Source: Armigeres subalbatus (lineage: Eukaryota; Arthropoda; Insecta; Diptera; Culicidae). From it: a stretch of 64,000 nt of DNA. Below, one piece after another: positions 33,298 to 44,875 of this stretch. The notes under the pieces were generated by a model, which searched no databases, had not been told where the DNA came from, and saw only the letters and a program-made list of their open reading frames with translations. A program made the position numbers and the translations under genes. The stretch lies in NCBI RefSeq assembly GCF_024139115.2, contig NC_085140.1, positions 103,924,988 to 103,988,987 of the forward strand, written 5' to 3'. The number at the start of each line of letters is the position of its first letter. Within the stretch, counting starts at the first letter, position 1.

Positions 33298-33715
33298 ATC
33301 TCATGGTTTTGAAAAACATAAGATAGACTAATGGAATTGAATGAAGCGAGAGTTCCATTCCCAATGCTGATTCATAAGTGCATCTTATGAATCACATTGC
33401 GACTTATTATGAAAATAATATACTTCTCATTGCGGTTGCAAATCATAAGACGCTCTTATGAACATCATAATTATTTCTTATGTCCCCATTTCAAAAGCAA
33501 AACTTATGACGGTCATAGGTGCTTTTTCCTCAGTGTATGTATAATGCAGATAATCAAAATTCTAACCTCATGCTATAAATTATTTATAAATAAATTTTAT
33601 TTTGAAATTTAGAAAATTATTTTGAAAGCTGCATTCCATACCCCGCTGTGATTTTTTTTTCATGATTCTACTTTTTCTTTTGATGACAGAATTCATTCTT
33701 CTCCTAGCGTATACG

Positions 33716-34258
33716 CTATCTATCGCTCGCCCACAAGCACGTACTTTGTCTTCGATACATTAACCACCAGTCCAACTTTTGTTGCTTCGCGTTGCAGGCG
33801 GGTGTACAGTTCTGCCACCTTTGCAAATGTTCGGCCGACAATGTCCATGTCATCCGTGAAACAAATAAATTGACTGGATCTGTTGAAAATCGTACCCCGG
33901 CTGTTACACCCGGCTCTCCGCATGACACCCTCTAGCGCAATGTTGAACAACAGGCACGAAAGTCCATCACCTTGTCTTAGTCCCCGGCGCGATTCGAACG
34001 AACTGGAGTGTTCGCCCGAAATCTTCACACAGTTTTGAACACCACCGTTGCTTTGATCAGTCTGGTAAGCTTCCCAATGAAGCTGTTCTCGTCCATAATA
34101 TTCCATAGCTCTTTGCGGTCTATACTGTCGTATGCCGCCTTGATATCAACGAACAGATGGTGCGTTGGGTTGGGACCTGGTATTCACGGCATTTTTGAAG
34201 GATTTGCTGTACAGTAAAGATCTGGTCCGTTGTCGAGCGGCCGTCAACGAATCCGGCT
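33716..34258 (-). pseudogene. RTE-like reverse transcriptase fragment, split by hAT-like elements
   Basis: The minus frame contains the RT motif RRGLRQGDGLSCLLFN and a degenerate catalytic box FTDD (FADD expected). It aligns with the RTE element at 54436-56901. The coding sequence continues upstream, after a frameshift near 34110, to GFVDGRSTTDQ just before the insertion at 34259. It resumes at 37971-37995 and again at 38394-38420 (LASSKFVG). It is an inactive fragment: both ends are missing and two insertions interrupt it. Confidence 0.85.
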
Positions 34259-36089
34259 CAGTGACGGGAAATGTCATATCGATGTCATGGGACTAATTTG
34301 TTAATAACTTTTTTCACAAGTAATTTACAATCGTATGTTTTATATAAACATAAAGCACTCAAAGGATACTAAAAAATTGTCTAATAGCTTGGATAAAAAT
34401 TTACAGTTCCTTGTATGGTATGATCCATTGGAATACAATTGGTTGTATGGTAAATAATACAATCTACTGTACTTTTATTGTAGATTTTCCACGGTTGTAA
34501 AAATCCTTTATTGTACTTACTTTAAAAGTACAATACATTTAAATGTGACCGATACATTCTATAATATTTTAGTTGTTCGCTTATGTTTTATATTGCTCAT
34601 CCAAAAATTAAACAAATTATAAAGGTATTCCATCTCGGTGATCAGATAATCCGTTTTAAAGAAAATAAAATATAAATTTAAAATATTTCATTTATTCATT
34701 ATGTTGATGGAATAACAATTGAAAACAATAAAATAACAATAACTTTCATTATTACATGAAAGAACGTTCTACCGATTTTCAAATATATGTTTTAATTGCA
34801 GGTCTTGAAATATTCATGTTCTGTTCAATTTAAATTTAAAAATTCAAAGGAACAAAATCTTTCACTTTTAATTTTACTTGGAGAATGACTGGATTTAGAT
34901 GAGCGTGTACAATTTTGTTTGTGATTACACTCAAATAAATCTATCATGATTTTCCATTAGAAATATTTGATAAGTTCAACGTGTTGCTGAACACGTAAGC
35001 ATTATATGAATTCTTATGAGTAGTATGTGGAAAAGTAATCATATTCATAAGTGCTAATATAAATAATAATGACAACAGTTCATATTAAATGTATGTGCAC
35101 GTTACATGTTTGATGTATATGTTGTGCACATAACTCGGACCGATCGGCCTTGTTGTCATGTATTTAGCGGTGCTAGTGTTATTGTGCAATGGCGAATCAG
35201 CGGAAAGGCTGATTAGAAATTTCCGCTAAGTTTTTGATGGTAAGTATAGAAAATATTTCCACAATTTTTTAATTGAATAAATAATTAAGTGAACCGCAAT
35301 AACATTAAAATTTTGTATATAGAATTTGACAAGTAAAGTATCACCGACGCTTGGATTCCTGCTGGACAGGAGCCTTCTTTCGTTCGGAACACGTCAAAGA
35401 AATACAAGGCTATAGTCCGCAGCACTTCCAAAAACAATGTAAGTCTTTGTTATTAATAATAGATAAAACTTATTTCCATGTCTCTTTTATTCATGTTAAA
35501 GGAATTGGAAATATGCCTAGTCGGAGGCGTCAACAAGGAAGACAAACCTCGAATAGAGCGGTTGGAGAATTGTCTAAAACCAAGTCTAACGTCTAAAACT
35601 AAAGCAGAAATACTCAGAAAAATGCTTTTTATGTCAGGAATATGATTTTTCAAATAAACGAATATATGTTTCTTAAACTTTTACTGTTTAATTTATTTTT
35701 ATTAGAAGCATCCGAAGATGCAACTTTCTTATGATTAAAATGTTTTACACATTTAAGTTATATATACTGCATTTGAACCGAATAAACTTTGCACATAACT
35801 TTCATTACAAGCTGCGTTAGCTTGCATATAATAAGCAAATGATACATATACGTTCTATTATTTCATATTTGCATGTATCAACGAAATGTATTTCACATAA
35901 CAATGAAATGATAACTTGGAAGCAAAATCATGTAGAATGCATATAACCCGGATCGACCAATTTACCTCAGAGTTAACATTCATATGCCATTCCAATAGTG
36001 CAGAATTATATGTCTATCCTATAACATCGATCGAGAAAGTTAGCTCAGTGTAGTGAGAAGACGAAGTAAACGAAGTGTTCCTTTTATAA

Positions 36090-36320
36090 TTGTCTATCCG
36101 GTACAAAGTTAGTACGCTTTTTATATCGAAGTTGGATTTTTCTCCAGATACAGATCCAGATTCAGATTTTCTCTTAACTTCGGAAGTAGTGCCCTGGATT
36201 CGCCTAAAGATGCGCTAAACAACACATCAATTAGTTTGACAGATAAAATTTCGGAAGAAAGTTCGGTTCGGAAGTCCCGACTTCCGAATTCTAAGTTGAT
36301 GCTACGCCGACAATACTGAT
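36090..36320 (+). repeat. Shared block, copy 2 of 2
   Basis: Counterpart of 31423-31651, with small indels (for example an extra GATCCAGATTCAGA) that break the reading frame. Confidence 0.6.
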
Positions 36321-37079
36321 TCTGCGAGCAAGAACGGCCGATCATTTCCCGCTGTACCGTGGTGAGTATCTATCAAGGTATCTATAGTGTTATCATCATG
36401 ATACTGGATCATTTTGATGTGGGATAAATCTTTCAACACGTAAAGAAAAAAACTTATAAATTAAAACCTTATAAGCAACAACCTATTCGAAAATATCAAT
36501 ACACTAATTCATTATGCCATCTGATGAATGATCCCATACCAAAAAGCAATAACATTCATAAGTTAATGAAAAGTATAAGTTTTGGAATGTATGTGCCTAG
36601 TAACATTATTGTTTTTTACGTGAAAGACCTTCAGGAAGGGGTTCCTTGATTTACACCGCCGAAGCAGTTTGTAGATTTTTTATTAACATGTATCCTTGTT
36701 CTTTTTCAGAAATTGAATTAAAAATATATTAACCATCACTGATGATTCAATATCGTTCGGCGACTATCATCGAGCTATATCACCAACGGGATACAATAAA
36801 AAATTAAACAGGTAACTTCGGTTTTTCTTCTCGGCTTATACTTTTTGTAAGCAACCTGACATGATCTTATAATTTACGTCTTCCACAGGAAAAAAATGCG
36901 AGCAGCATTAGTTACAGCGGCTTCAGTGAGTATAGTCGGTTGCATCATTGGCGACTGAAATCTACGTTTATGAATCTCGGTCTGAATAGCAGTTAACGCA
37001 CTTAACAATACCACTAATAATTTTAATTTTAATTCGAACACAAATTGAACTAAAATCAAATTGAAATCATTTTGAAACA

Positions 37080-37340
37080 AAAATAAAATTGTATTAAAAT
37101 TATTTTTTTTCTAAATTTCAAATAAATTTAAATTGCATTAAATTGAAATTAATTTAAAATCAAATTGAAATTAAATTAAATTAAAATTTAATTAAAATTG
37201 AAGTAGAATTATCTTAAAAATATATTAAAAATGAAACAAAATTTAAATTTACTGATTACAAATAAAATTTAAAAATAGTAAATAGTACCAATAAAATAAA
37301 TTGTACAACATTAAATTGAATTGTATTTTTATTGTAATAT
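37080..37340. repeat. AT-only low-complexity tract
   Basis: Near-continuous AAATTGAAATTAAATT-type sequence with almost no C or G. No gene. Confidence 0.8.
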
Positions 37341-37995
37341 TGAAGTCGAGATTGAAGTGAAATTTATTTAAAATCCCATTGTATTTCTACTGTAAAACAA
37401 TAAAAAAAAATGAGAAAAAACATTTGAAACACATTGTTTTCTATTGTTTTGGCTTTCGAAATCATCCCATTGAAGAACCGTTAAATCAATTGTTTTGCTC
37501 TGAATTTTGTATGAAAATTTTTCGATTTTTTTATTGTAAAGATACATAACAACCCCCCTTTTTTATTGTAAAAGTCCCATTTACCATTCATTTAATCGTG
37601 GAAAACAATTGTCTCTGATGTGATTTAGTTGTTAAAATTCCATTACATTCAATGGTTATTTCTATGTTTTACATGGCGATGTAACAGTAAAATTTATAAT
37701 ATTCTAATCATATTTTTTATCCGGGAGGTCATTGCTCTAAAACTAAAATTGGCGGCGTGAGAGCCGAATTAGTGTCAAATGATTTTTTTAAATTCGTTAT
37801 CACGCCTCACACTGTATATTTAGAACAATGACCTGTTTGGCAAAGTTGTAGGATCCTTTAAGCATTACATGTTAATAAAAAAATCCGAATTGTAAACAAC
37901 TTTTGAAAAAAGTTATTAGCAAATTAGTAATAGCAACCCCATGACATTTTTTTGACATTTCCTATCACTGATCCGGCTTGATAACTTCCCACGAA

Positions 37996-38393
37996 CAGTG
38001 ATGGGAAATGTCAAAAAAATGTCATGGCTTTGCTATTACTAAATTCGTAATAACTTTTTCCAAAAGTCATTTACAGTTCGGATTTTTTGATTAATATGTA
38101 GTACTTAAAGGGTCCTAGAACTTTGTCAAACAGATCATTGTTCTCAATGCAAATAGTGAGCCATGAGAGCGAAATTTAAAAAATGTCACGGAATGTCATG
38201 ACATTATTGTCAGTTGACACTAATTCGGCTCTCACGCCGCCAATATCATATTTAGAGAAATTACCTATTATAAAAAGTTTTTGGATCCTTTAAGGGCTAC
38301 ATGTTTGTATCGAAAACATGAATGTAAATAACTCGTGGAAAAAGTTATTAGCAAATTAGTCTCATGACATCGAAATGACATTTCCCGTCACTG
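37996..38393. mobile_element. hAT-like MITE (E2), complete
   Basis: 398 bp, CAGTGATGGGAAATGTCA to TGACATTTCCCGTCACTG, with an exact 8-bp duplication CCCACGAA at 37988-37995 and 38394-38401. The left half matches the right arm of E1 inverted, and GGCGGCGTGAGAGCCGAATT is shared. It inserted 17 bp from the E1 target in the same RT fragment. Confidence 0.9.
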
Positions 38394-38621
38394 CCCACGA
38401 ACTTACTACTTGCCAATTGAATTATCCAAAGCAGAATACGTGGAATAGTTATCAAACTATCATGTCTAGAGTGTATGACAAAATATTTATTTGTAAATGT
38501 GATTTACAAAAAAAAAATATTACTTATCAGGTCCATAGTGTATGTATTATGCATCTCGAGTCGAGCCTGCGAGTGTAAGACCGCCGCAGCATTCTAGAAA
38601 AAGATAAGCGCGACAATAATT

Positions 38622-38870
38622 AAGACTTTGGTCCGATTCGTGAATTAAAATCGAATTAAACTTAAAAGTGACAGTTCGGAAATTATGAAATCCCCCGCTC
38701 ATAAGAATGGCTGGTGCTACCCAGCAAGACCAACAAAACATCTATCAAAAATGATTCAATATTTATCTGTCAAAAGTAATCTTGCTCTGTGAGCAGGGTT
38801 ATTTGGAAATTTTAGAACTGTCACTTTTAAGTTTAATTCGATTTTGATTTACGAATCGGACCAAAGCCTT
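38622..38870. mobile_element. MITE with 55-bp inverted ends
   Basis: AAGACTTTGGTCCGATTCGTGAATT...GTGACAGTTC at the left is inverted at the right as GAACTGTCACTTTTAAG...CGGACCAAAGCCTT. The loop is about 145 bp. No clear target duplication. Confidence 0.75.
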
Positions 38871-39104
38871 AGAGTGGCGACATGTGCCGCATTTGACAGG
38901 TCTTCTCTGCTCGTTTGGAACACGATTTTTTGTGGGAATAGAGATGAGTGACGTTTAGCGCTCGCACACTAATGTGCAATTCGTCATGTGTAAATACATG
39001 TTTGTTTTCCTTCTGCTCATAACCTTAAAAATGATCGGGTCATCACAATGATTTCAAAAGAGTCAAAAAATATATGGAAATATACTTATTTTTACCCAAT
39101 CTTT
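38871..39104. other. No recognised feature
   Basis: Short interval between two MITEs. Motifs such as GTTTTCCTTCTGCTC partly recur near 39760. Confidence 0.3.
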
Positions 39105-39461
39105 GGGTCTGTTCAAATATTACGTAACGCAATAGGAGGTGGGGGGTTGTTTTATTTTTGTTACGATTTGTTACGCAAAATATAAGGGTGGGGGTTCTTT
39201 GAGAAATTGTTACGCGTAACAACTGAGAAAAAATATTTAAATTTTCAAAAAATAGTCTTCAAAATAGCATAAAATACACAAAAAATAATAATTCATTGTA
39301 TCGCGGTACAAATTCTACCAAAAACAAGATTTAAAAAAAAGTATTTGTTACGCGTTACGCATAGGGGTGGGGGTAGTTCTAAATTTTGTTACAGCTTGTT
39401 ACGAGGGGGGAACCCCCTTAAAACAACGTTTTTCGCGTTACGTAATATTTGAACAGACCCT
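39105..39461. mobile_element. MITE with GGGTCTGTTCAAATATTACG ends
   Basis: Perfect inverted ends of about 26 bp (GGGTCTGTTCAAATATTACG...TAACGC and complement) are flanked by TTT on both sides. The interior is rich in GTTACG motifs and GGTGGGGG runs on alternating strands. 357 bp, no coding capacity. Confidence 0.88.
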
Positions 39462-39479
39462 TTGCTGAGTTGCACCATC

Positions 39480-39754
39480 TACACAGAAAAAAATTCCATG
39501 GTAACGGTTACTATTTTGTAGACTACGCCATGTTTATTAAACAACCACAAATTTTCAGTTAAATTAACCACGCATTCGGACAAATTCACCACTGATTCAG
39601 TTCATGCAACAACATTCCACCAGGACCACAGTTGATTTTTACTGCGCGCATGGTAAAATCAAACGGGTTTGTTGTCTGCTGAAAATCGTCGGTGCGTATT
39701 CCTAAATTAACCCTCGGAATGGTAGTTTCGACCGCAACATTTTTTTGCGTGTAG
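39480..39754. mobile_element. MITE with CTACACAGAAAAAAAT ends
   Basis: CTACACAGAAAAAAATTCC at the left and ATTTTTTTGCGTGTAG at the right are imperfect inverted repeats. The interior shows facing GGTTACTATTTTG and CGAAACTACCATTCC motifs. No coding capacity. Confidence 0.6.
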
Positions 39755-40232
39755 AAGTGTTTGTTTTCCTTTTATCGCCACTCACACATTCGGACGTGAG
39801 AATCTCAATGAAAGATGAATTTTGTTCCAATTCTGACAGTGTCGCCACTCTTAATCACATACACTCTGATCAAGTACTACGCTTTGCTTGCGATTTTAAC
39901 TAGGATTCATACTTATTTTTTTAGTTTGTCAAGTTTATCGATTCCCCTTTCACATTCGATATAAAAACGGTGATTCCTTACAGTCTATAAACTGTATTTC
40001 TGAACATAATTATAAAGACCTATGTATAGTTTTGTTTCATTTGAATTTTATTGTTACATTGGACGCTTTGCAAACGTCCAAAGTAACAATCAAATTTAGT
40101 TTCATCAATTTTGTACATTGGTCATTTTGTTGTTTTCAATTTTCTCTGGCCATAGGTATAACACCAGCACGCGTGTTCATGTAGCATGCAGATTAGTATC
40201 AAAGCAATTGTTTGCAACATTTAACTCGATTT
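39755..40232. other. No recognised feature
   Basis: AT-rich interval before the large transposon. It contains facing TTACATTGGACG / CGTCCAAAGTAAC copies at 40054-40090, a small hairpin. Confidence 0.35.
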
Positions 40233-40353
40233 GAGCGATTCCAAGCAACAGCATCAAAATTTAAGAAAATTTTTAATTCATGATTTTCTATTGAGTTGAA
40301 ACTTTGCACAGTTTTTCAATTTCATCTAAATCGTCATTTTTCGATATCAAATC

Positions 40354-40582
40354 AAGACAAAATTTTCAAAACGACTTATCTGCTTTTGTAAACAAAGATT
40401 CAAACGACGATTAGACGAATCTGATAGCTCTCCCACGCGAACCAACACCACCAATAGGTAGGTGAAGGTTTCCGCTACCTGTTGATGGTGCTGGTTTGCG
40501 TGGGAGAGCCATCAGATTCGTCAAATCGTCGTTTGAATCTTTGTTTACAAAAGCAGATAAGTCGTTTTGAAAATTTTGTCTT
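40354..40582. mobile_element. Hairpin MITE inside the left TIR
   Basis: AAGACAAAATTTTCAAAACG...TTTGTAAACAAAGATTCAAACG and its complement form arms of about 90 bp with an AATAGGTAGGTGAAGG-type loop. AAATC lies at 40349-40353 and 40584-40588. The right TIR (around 44225) shows the unoccupied site. Related to the outer ends at 4751-5610. Confidence 0.85.
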
Positions 40583-41454
40583 GAAATCTTCATATTGAGT
40601 CACGACTAACTTTTCAAAAGGGTGTATGTGAAAATGGTTCAAAAATATTTAAAAAGCTGCACAGCAAAAACGGAATGTTCGATTGTTATGATTTTTTCAG
40701 CAAAGTTAGACAACTAAATGGTGATTCTTAAGAAAATGTGCACAGTAAAAAAAAATTTTTTTTTGCCTTTAAAAATATCATTTTTGTCACAAAAACTCAA
40801 ATATCTCAAAACCCTATCTTTTTTCGTAACTAAACTAATAAACAAAAAAGTTATGACATTTCAAACATTTCACAATTTTCACATTTAAAAAAAAAATTTT
40901 TTCTGTGTAAGTTATTTCGAGAATTGCAGTTTGATGCAGATTTTATTGTTAAGGGACGTGATTTAAACAAGTTGTTTTCATGATATTTTGATTTAATTAT
41001 TCATAGCATCTATAAGAAACTTAGACACGATCCAGTGTTGTGATCAAAAGTATTGATAGTGTCATAATTTTCATTGCACGTGACTGGCGAAAAATTCTTT
41101 TAATAGTGTTGAAACCTGTTGATAATAACGTTGATAGAAACATATCAGAAATGTTATTTTTAAGACAAAAGCTGCAAAATCAAAGATTTATATATACGTG
41201 TACGTCTATAGTTTACCTGCAAAAAATATACCTCTTAGAGAATAGACTTTATGATCGGGAGGAAACGGTATCTTCAACAACAACAAATGCATGATAGGTA
41301 CATGCCATGACAATGCTCACGAAAAAGCAAAAAATTACTACTACTAAGGTTGTTAAAGATCTTATAGTAATTTTTTCTTCAGTCAAGCAAATGACACCAA
41401 ACTAGTCAGTAAAAACTTAAAAGTGATTTTGTTTATTGAAATATTACGAACAAC

Positions 41455-43553
41455 ATGAGTAGCCGCTTTCTCAACTGTTGTAGGCCGTTTGATGGAAAAA
41501 GTGTTCAAAAGAGTTACGAAATCTCACCGAAAGCACCATAGATAAACTGAAAGCGACTGGTTATGCTCCAATGTCCACATTGAATACAAATTTACGCATT
41601 TGCACGTCCTGCCGTCTAAACGTTGACAAAAGAGCAATCTGTATATCATCGGTTGAGCAGAGCGCAGGAAGTTCGAAAACGACAGCAACTGAGGAATTAC
41701 CAGAAGTATTAAGTGCTGAGAGCCTTGCCACCGTACCATCAGCGAAATCTGTTTCAACAAATCAATCGGAAGATGAGTGTATCCAAAAGGTCAACATCGA
41801 ACGCTTTAACGAGGGCATAGCCGGGTAAAAAGTGACTCCGATTAAATGGAGTAAGATGGACTACGTTTATTACCCGGAGAAAAAATACCGTGAAATAAAC
41901 GAAGCTGTACGAAGAAACCTCTTCAAATTAGGACCTGATGATGTGGAAAATACAGACTACGATGAGGTAATTATAAATATGAAGGAAAGGTTCTCGAATG
42001 CAGCCACGACAAGGAAAGAAAAATTATTGATTTTGTCGATGCTGCCAAGTTCGTGGTCTATTCAGGATGCCATTGATGAGTTCAAAACCAATAGAAATAC
42101 AGTAAAAGAGGCAAAACAATTGAAGAATAACTGTCTTTCAACCAAAAATACTAGGTCTAGTACTGCATTAACAGATGAGACAAAAGAAATAGTAGTTCAA
42201 TATTTTGAAGATGATGAAGTAAGTCGAGCTATGCCTGGTCAAAAAGATTATGTATCAGTAAAAAGATGGAAAGCGTCAAGCAATCCAAAAACGATTAATG
42301 ATGACGACTTTGAAAGAAGCGTACACACGCTTCAAGGAAATTCACGATAATATTAAAATAGGTTTTTCCTCATTTGCAAGCCTTCGGCCAAGGCAATGTA
42401 AGCTTCTTTCCAATTCAGGAACACATAATGTGTGTGTGTGCACAACCCATGAGAATATTAATCTTATTTTACATAGTTTGAAAAGAATCAATTTAACAAA
42501 GGATATTAAAATGTTAACTGGTAGTCTTTTGTGTGAAAATACAACATCAAATTGCTATCTACGATCTTGTTCGGATTGTCCAGATTCTTCATCATTGGAA
42601 AATACTTTATTCGCTGAGTTTGAAGAAAAATATATTGATCAGTTATCATTTGAGCAATGGGTGACCACGGATAGGTGTGACATAGAAACTATTGTAAAAC
42701 CTGTAGATGAGTTTGTGTCATATTTTTGCTTGAAATTAGAAAGTTTAATCCTCACGATTTCATTAAAACAGAACAATCCAGCTTTTTAAAAAATACGAAA
42801 AATACATTACAAAATGGTGAATTTTTAGTCATTTGTGATTTTTCTGAAAATTACAGCTTTGTATTGCAAGACGAAGTGCAGTCCCATCACTGGAACGTAC
42901 AACAAGCTACAATTCATCCATTCGTTATTTATTCTAATGGAAGTACGCAAATTGAACACTTAAGTTTTATTATAATTTCCGAAGATTTAAGACACGATTC
43001 AGTATCCGTAAACTTGTTCATTGAAAAATGATTAACTTTTACGCGTTGATAAGCATAAAGAAGTCAAAAGATATATTTCATGTCTGATGGAGCAGCGTCG
43101 CATTACAAAAATCGTAAGAATTTTTCGAGCCTATGTCAATTTAAATCAATGTACGGAATTGATGCAGGATGGCATTTTGCTACATCACATGGCAAAGGTC
43201 CTTGTGATGCTCTTCGAGGAACACTAAAGCGCATGGCCACAAGAGCAAGTTTAGCCAAAGAACATGAGCATCCAATAAAAACTGCGAAAGCAATATTTGA
43301 TTGGGCAAATCGTAGAAAAGAAAAAGATTTAACCAAATTATCATTTTGTTTTACTACTACTGAAGAGTACGAAATAAAGGCTTCAGAGCTCAGCGAGCAA
43401 TTTAATATCGCGAAAACGATCCAAGGAACCCAAAAATTTCACTGTTTCATTCCATTGTCGGAAAATAAAATTAAAGCAAAACTATACTCAAACTGTGCTG
43501 ATAATAATTCAAAAGTGTTCGATATTTTAAAAAATTTGAATAGAAATAAATAA
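41455..43553 (+). pseudogene. Decayed transposase of the 4.1 kb transposon
   Basis: From an ATG at 41455 the frame shows a Cys-rich N-terminus (CCRPFD, then CTSCRLN), a region with YYPEKKYREINEAVRRNLFK, and a C-terminal part with DFSENYSFVLQDEVQSHHWN, SDGAASHYKNRKN and ATSHGKGPCDALRGTLKRM. Asp in DFSEN and SDGAAS, and the HGKG...D box, are candidate catalytic residues. I recognise this pattern from multicopy proteins in other invertebrate genomes (aphids, Hydra) considered transposases. Damage includes a stop near 41549, a stop at 41826, frameshifts at about 42300-42350, 42726-42790 and 43029-43080. The remaining blocks are otherwise well kept, suggesting a fairly recent loss of function. Confidence 0.7.
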
Positions 43554-44338
43554 AAAATAAGTATTAATAAACTGTTTTCATGATATCATAACCCATACCA
43601 AAATTCAAACCCAAAACTCTTAGAGTTTCTATAACAACATTGTGTAACTGCCACATTTAATTTAATACTTAGGATAATATTAATTCATTTTTATTTATTT
43701 ATACATATAATATTTATACATATAATATACATAATATCGATGAATACATAAATATGGAATATCATACAAACAACTTGTTTAACTCACGCAAGGCCCTTAA
43801 CAATAAAATCAGCATCAAACTGCGATTCTTGAAAAAAAATACACGGAATTTTTTTTTGTTTACTATATGTGAAAATTGTGAAATGTTTGAAATGTCATAA
43901 CTTTTTTGTTTATTAGTTTACCATCACGAAATTTATATGGTAGATAGATAATATAATGGACGGTTTTCTCTAAAAAAGTTACGTTAGAAAAGAGATAGGG
44001 TTTTGAGATATTTTAGTTTTGTGACAAAATGATATTTTTAAAGGCAAAAAATTTTTTTTTTACTGTGCACATTTTCTTAAGAATCACCATTTAGTTGTCT
44101 AACTTTGCTGAAAAATCATAACAATCGAACATTCCGTTTTTGCTGTGCAGCTTTTAAATATTTTTGAACCATTTTCACATACACCCTTTTGAAAAGTTAG
44201 TCGTGACTCAATATGAAGATTTGATATCGAAAAATGACGATTTAGATGAAATTGAAAAACTGTGCAAAGTTTCAACTCAATAGAAAATCATGAATTAAAA
44301 ATTTTCTTAAATTTTGATGCTGTTGCTTGGAATCGCTC

Positions 44339-44870
44339 CTCTGTTTTGACAAAATATTTCAAAAATACGTATCAAATTAAGACATTAGCCATCAAAACCT
44401 CAAAAATGTTAAAATGTAACATGTGACATTTATGCGTCCAACGGTAGTGTAGAGATAATGCAAAATAACGGGATGAAAAGTTAGCAACAAAAAAAAATCG
44501 GATCTTTGTCATTATTCTCTCCGACAAAAATAAAGCTTTGTCGTTGGTTCTCTTTTGTCGCTTGTTTCGCAAGCGCATCCAAGAAAAATTGATTTCCTGC
44601 TCCCTAGTAAACTCCATTCTTCTCATCCACATAATTGATAGGGGTGATCGGGACAATATGGGCCACCTTAGGAAATCGTTCCGAAAAGCGCTGAAAAGCT
44701 CAAAAAATCATCATTCAAATGTAGTTGACTTATACTAGGGAGTTTTACCTTTCATATTATATCGAAGAATGATGAAAAATATGAGCCACCGTTTGGGGCA
44801 GTATGGGCCACCCATCCAAAACATTTTTTGGGAGAGAAAAGTGTGGCAATATGAAGGAATATGATATTCC
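44339..44870. other. Mixed repeat fragments
   Basis: 44456-44620 repeats 33040-33210 (AATGCAAAATAACGG, CAAAGCTTTGTCGTTGGTTC). From about 44650 the sequence repeats GGGCCACC and ATGGGCCACC motifs and has no gene. It abuts the broken 3' end of the Jockey-like element. Confidence 0.45.
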
Positions 44871-44875
44871 TACAA

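Larger units (their letters stand above)
31009..33537. mobile_element. TIR element with ATACACTGAGGAAAAA ends
   Basis: ATACACTGAGGAAAAA at 31009 is mirrored by TTTTTCCTCAGTGTAT ending at 33537. The subterminal regions are dense in CATAAG/CTTATG motifs. Inside are an exon-like block (31423-31651) shared with 36090-36320, and two nested inverted pairs: 32487-32563 with 33207-33283, and 32565-32640 with 32713-32790. Confidence 0.65.
30770..33713. mobile_element. Inverted-repeat element with arms of about 110 bp
   Basis: The left arm begins TATACGCGAGGAGAAGTGGA near 30770 and matches, inverted, the right arm ending CTCCTAGCGTATA at 33713. The similarity runs through CTGTCATCA...AAAAGTAGAATCA and AAAATAATTTT. 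It encloses the element at 31009-33537. No transposase was recognised and the target duplication is not clear. Confidence 0.6.
34388..37725. mobile_element. 3.3 kb element F nested in E1
   Basis: The ends CTTGGATAAAAATTTACAG and CTGTTACATC...TTTTTATCCGGG are short inverted repeats, recognised because E2 lacks this insert. The interior includes the shared block at 36090-36320, regions dense in CATAAG/CTTATG, and AAATTGAATT low-complexity DNA (37080-37330). No transposase was recognised. F may itself contain further insertions. Confidence 0.5.
34259..37970. mobile_element. hAT-like MITE (E1), enlarged by a 3.3 kb nested element
   Basis: It begins CAGTGACGGGAAATGTCA and ends with an inverted copy, ...TGACATTTCCTATCACTG. 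An exact 8-bp duplication ATCCGGCT lies at 34251-34258 and 37971-37978. CAGTG ends with 8-bp duplications fit the hAT superfamily. The element's own sequence occupies about 34259-34387 and 37726-37970; the rest is insertion F. It matches E2 at 37996-38393. Confidence 0.88.
40233..44338 (+). mobile_element. 4.1 kb DNA transposon with long TIRs and an unusual transposase
   Basis: The ends GAGCGATTCCAAGCAACAGC and complement open inverted repeats that run for more than 350 bp per side. They include TCAACTCAATAGAAAATCATG, the AAAACGGAATGTTCGATTG block and the ATATCTCAAAACCCTATC block, reaching about 40900 and 43865. The left arm is interrupted by a MITE (40354-40582), and the right arm lacks it. 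A decayed transposase lies between the arms on the + strand. No target duplication is visible. I cannot assign the superfamily; Sola-like is a guess. Confidence 0.8.
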
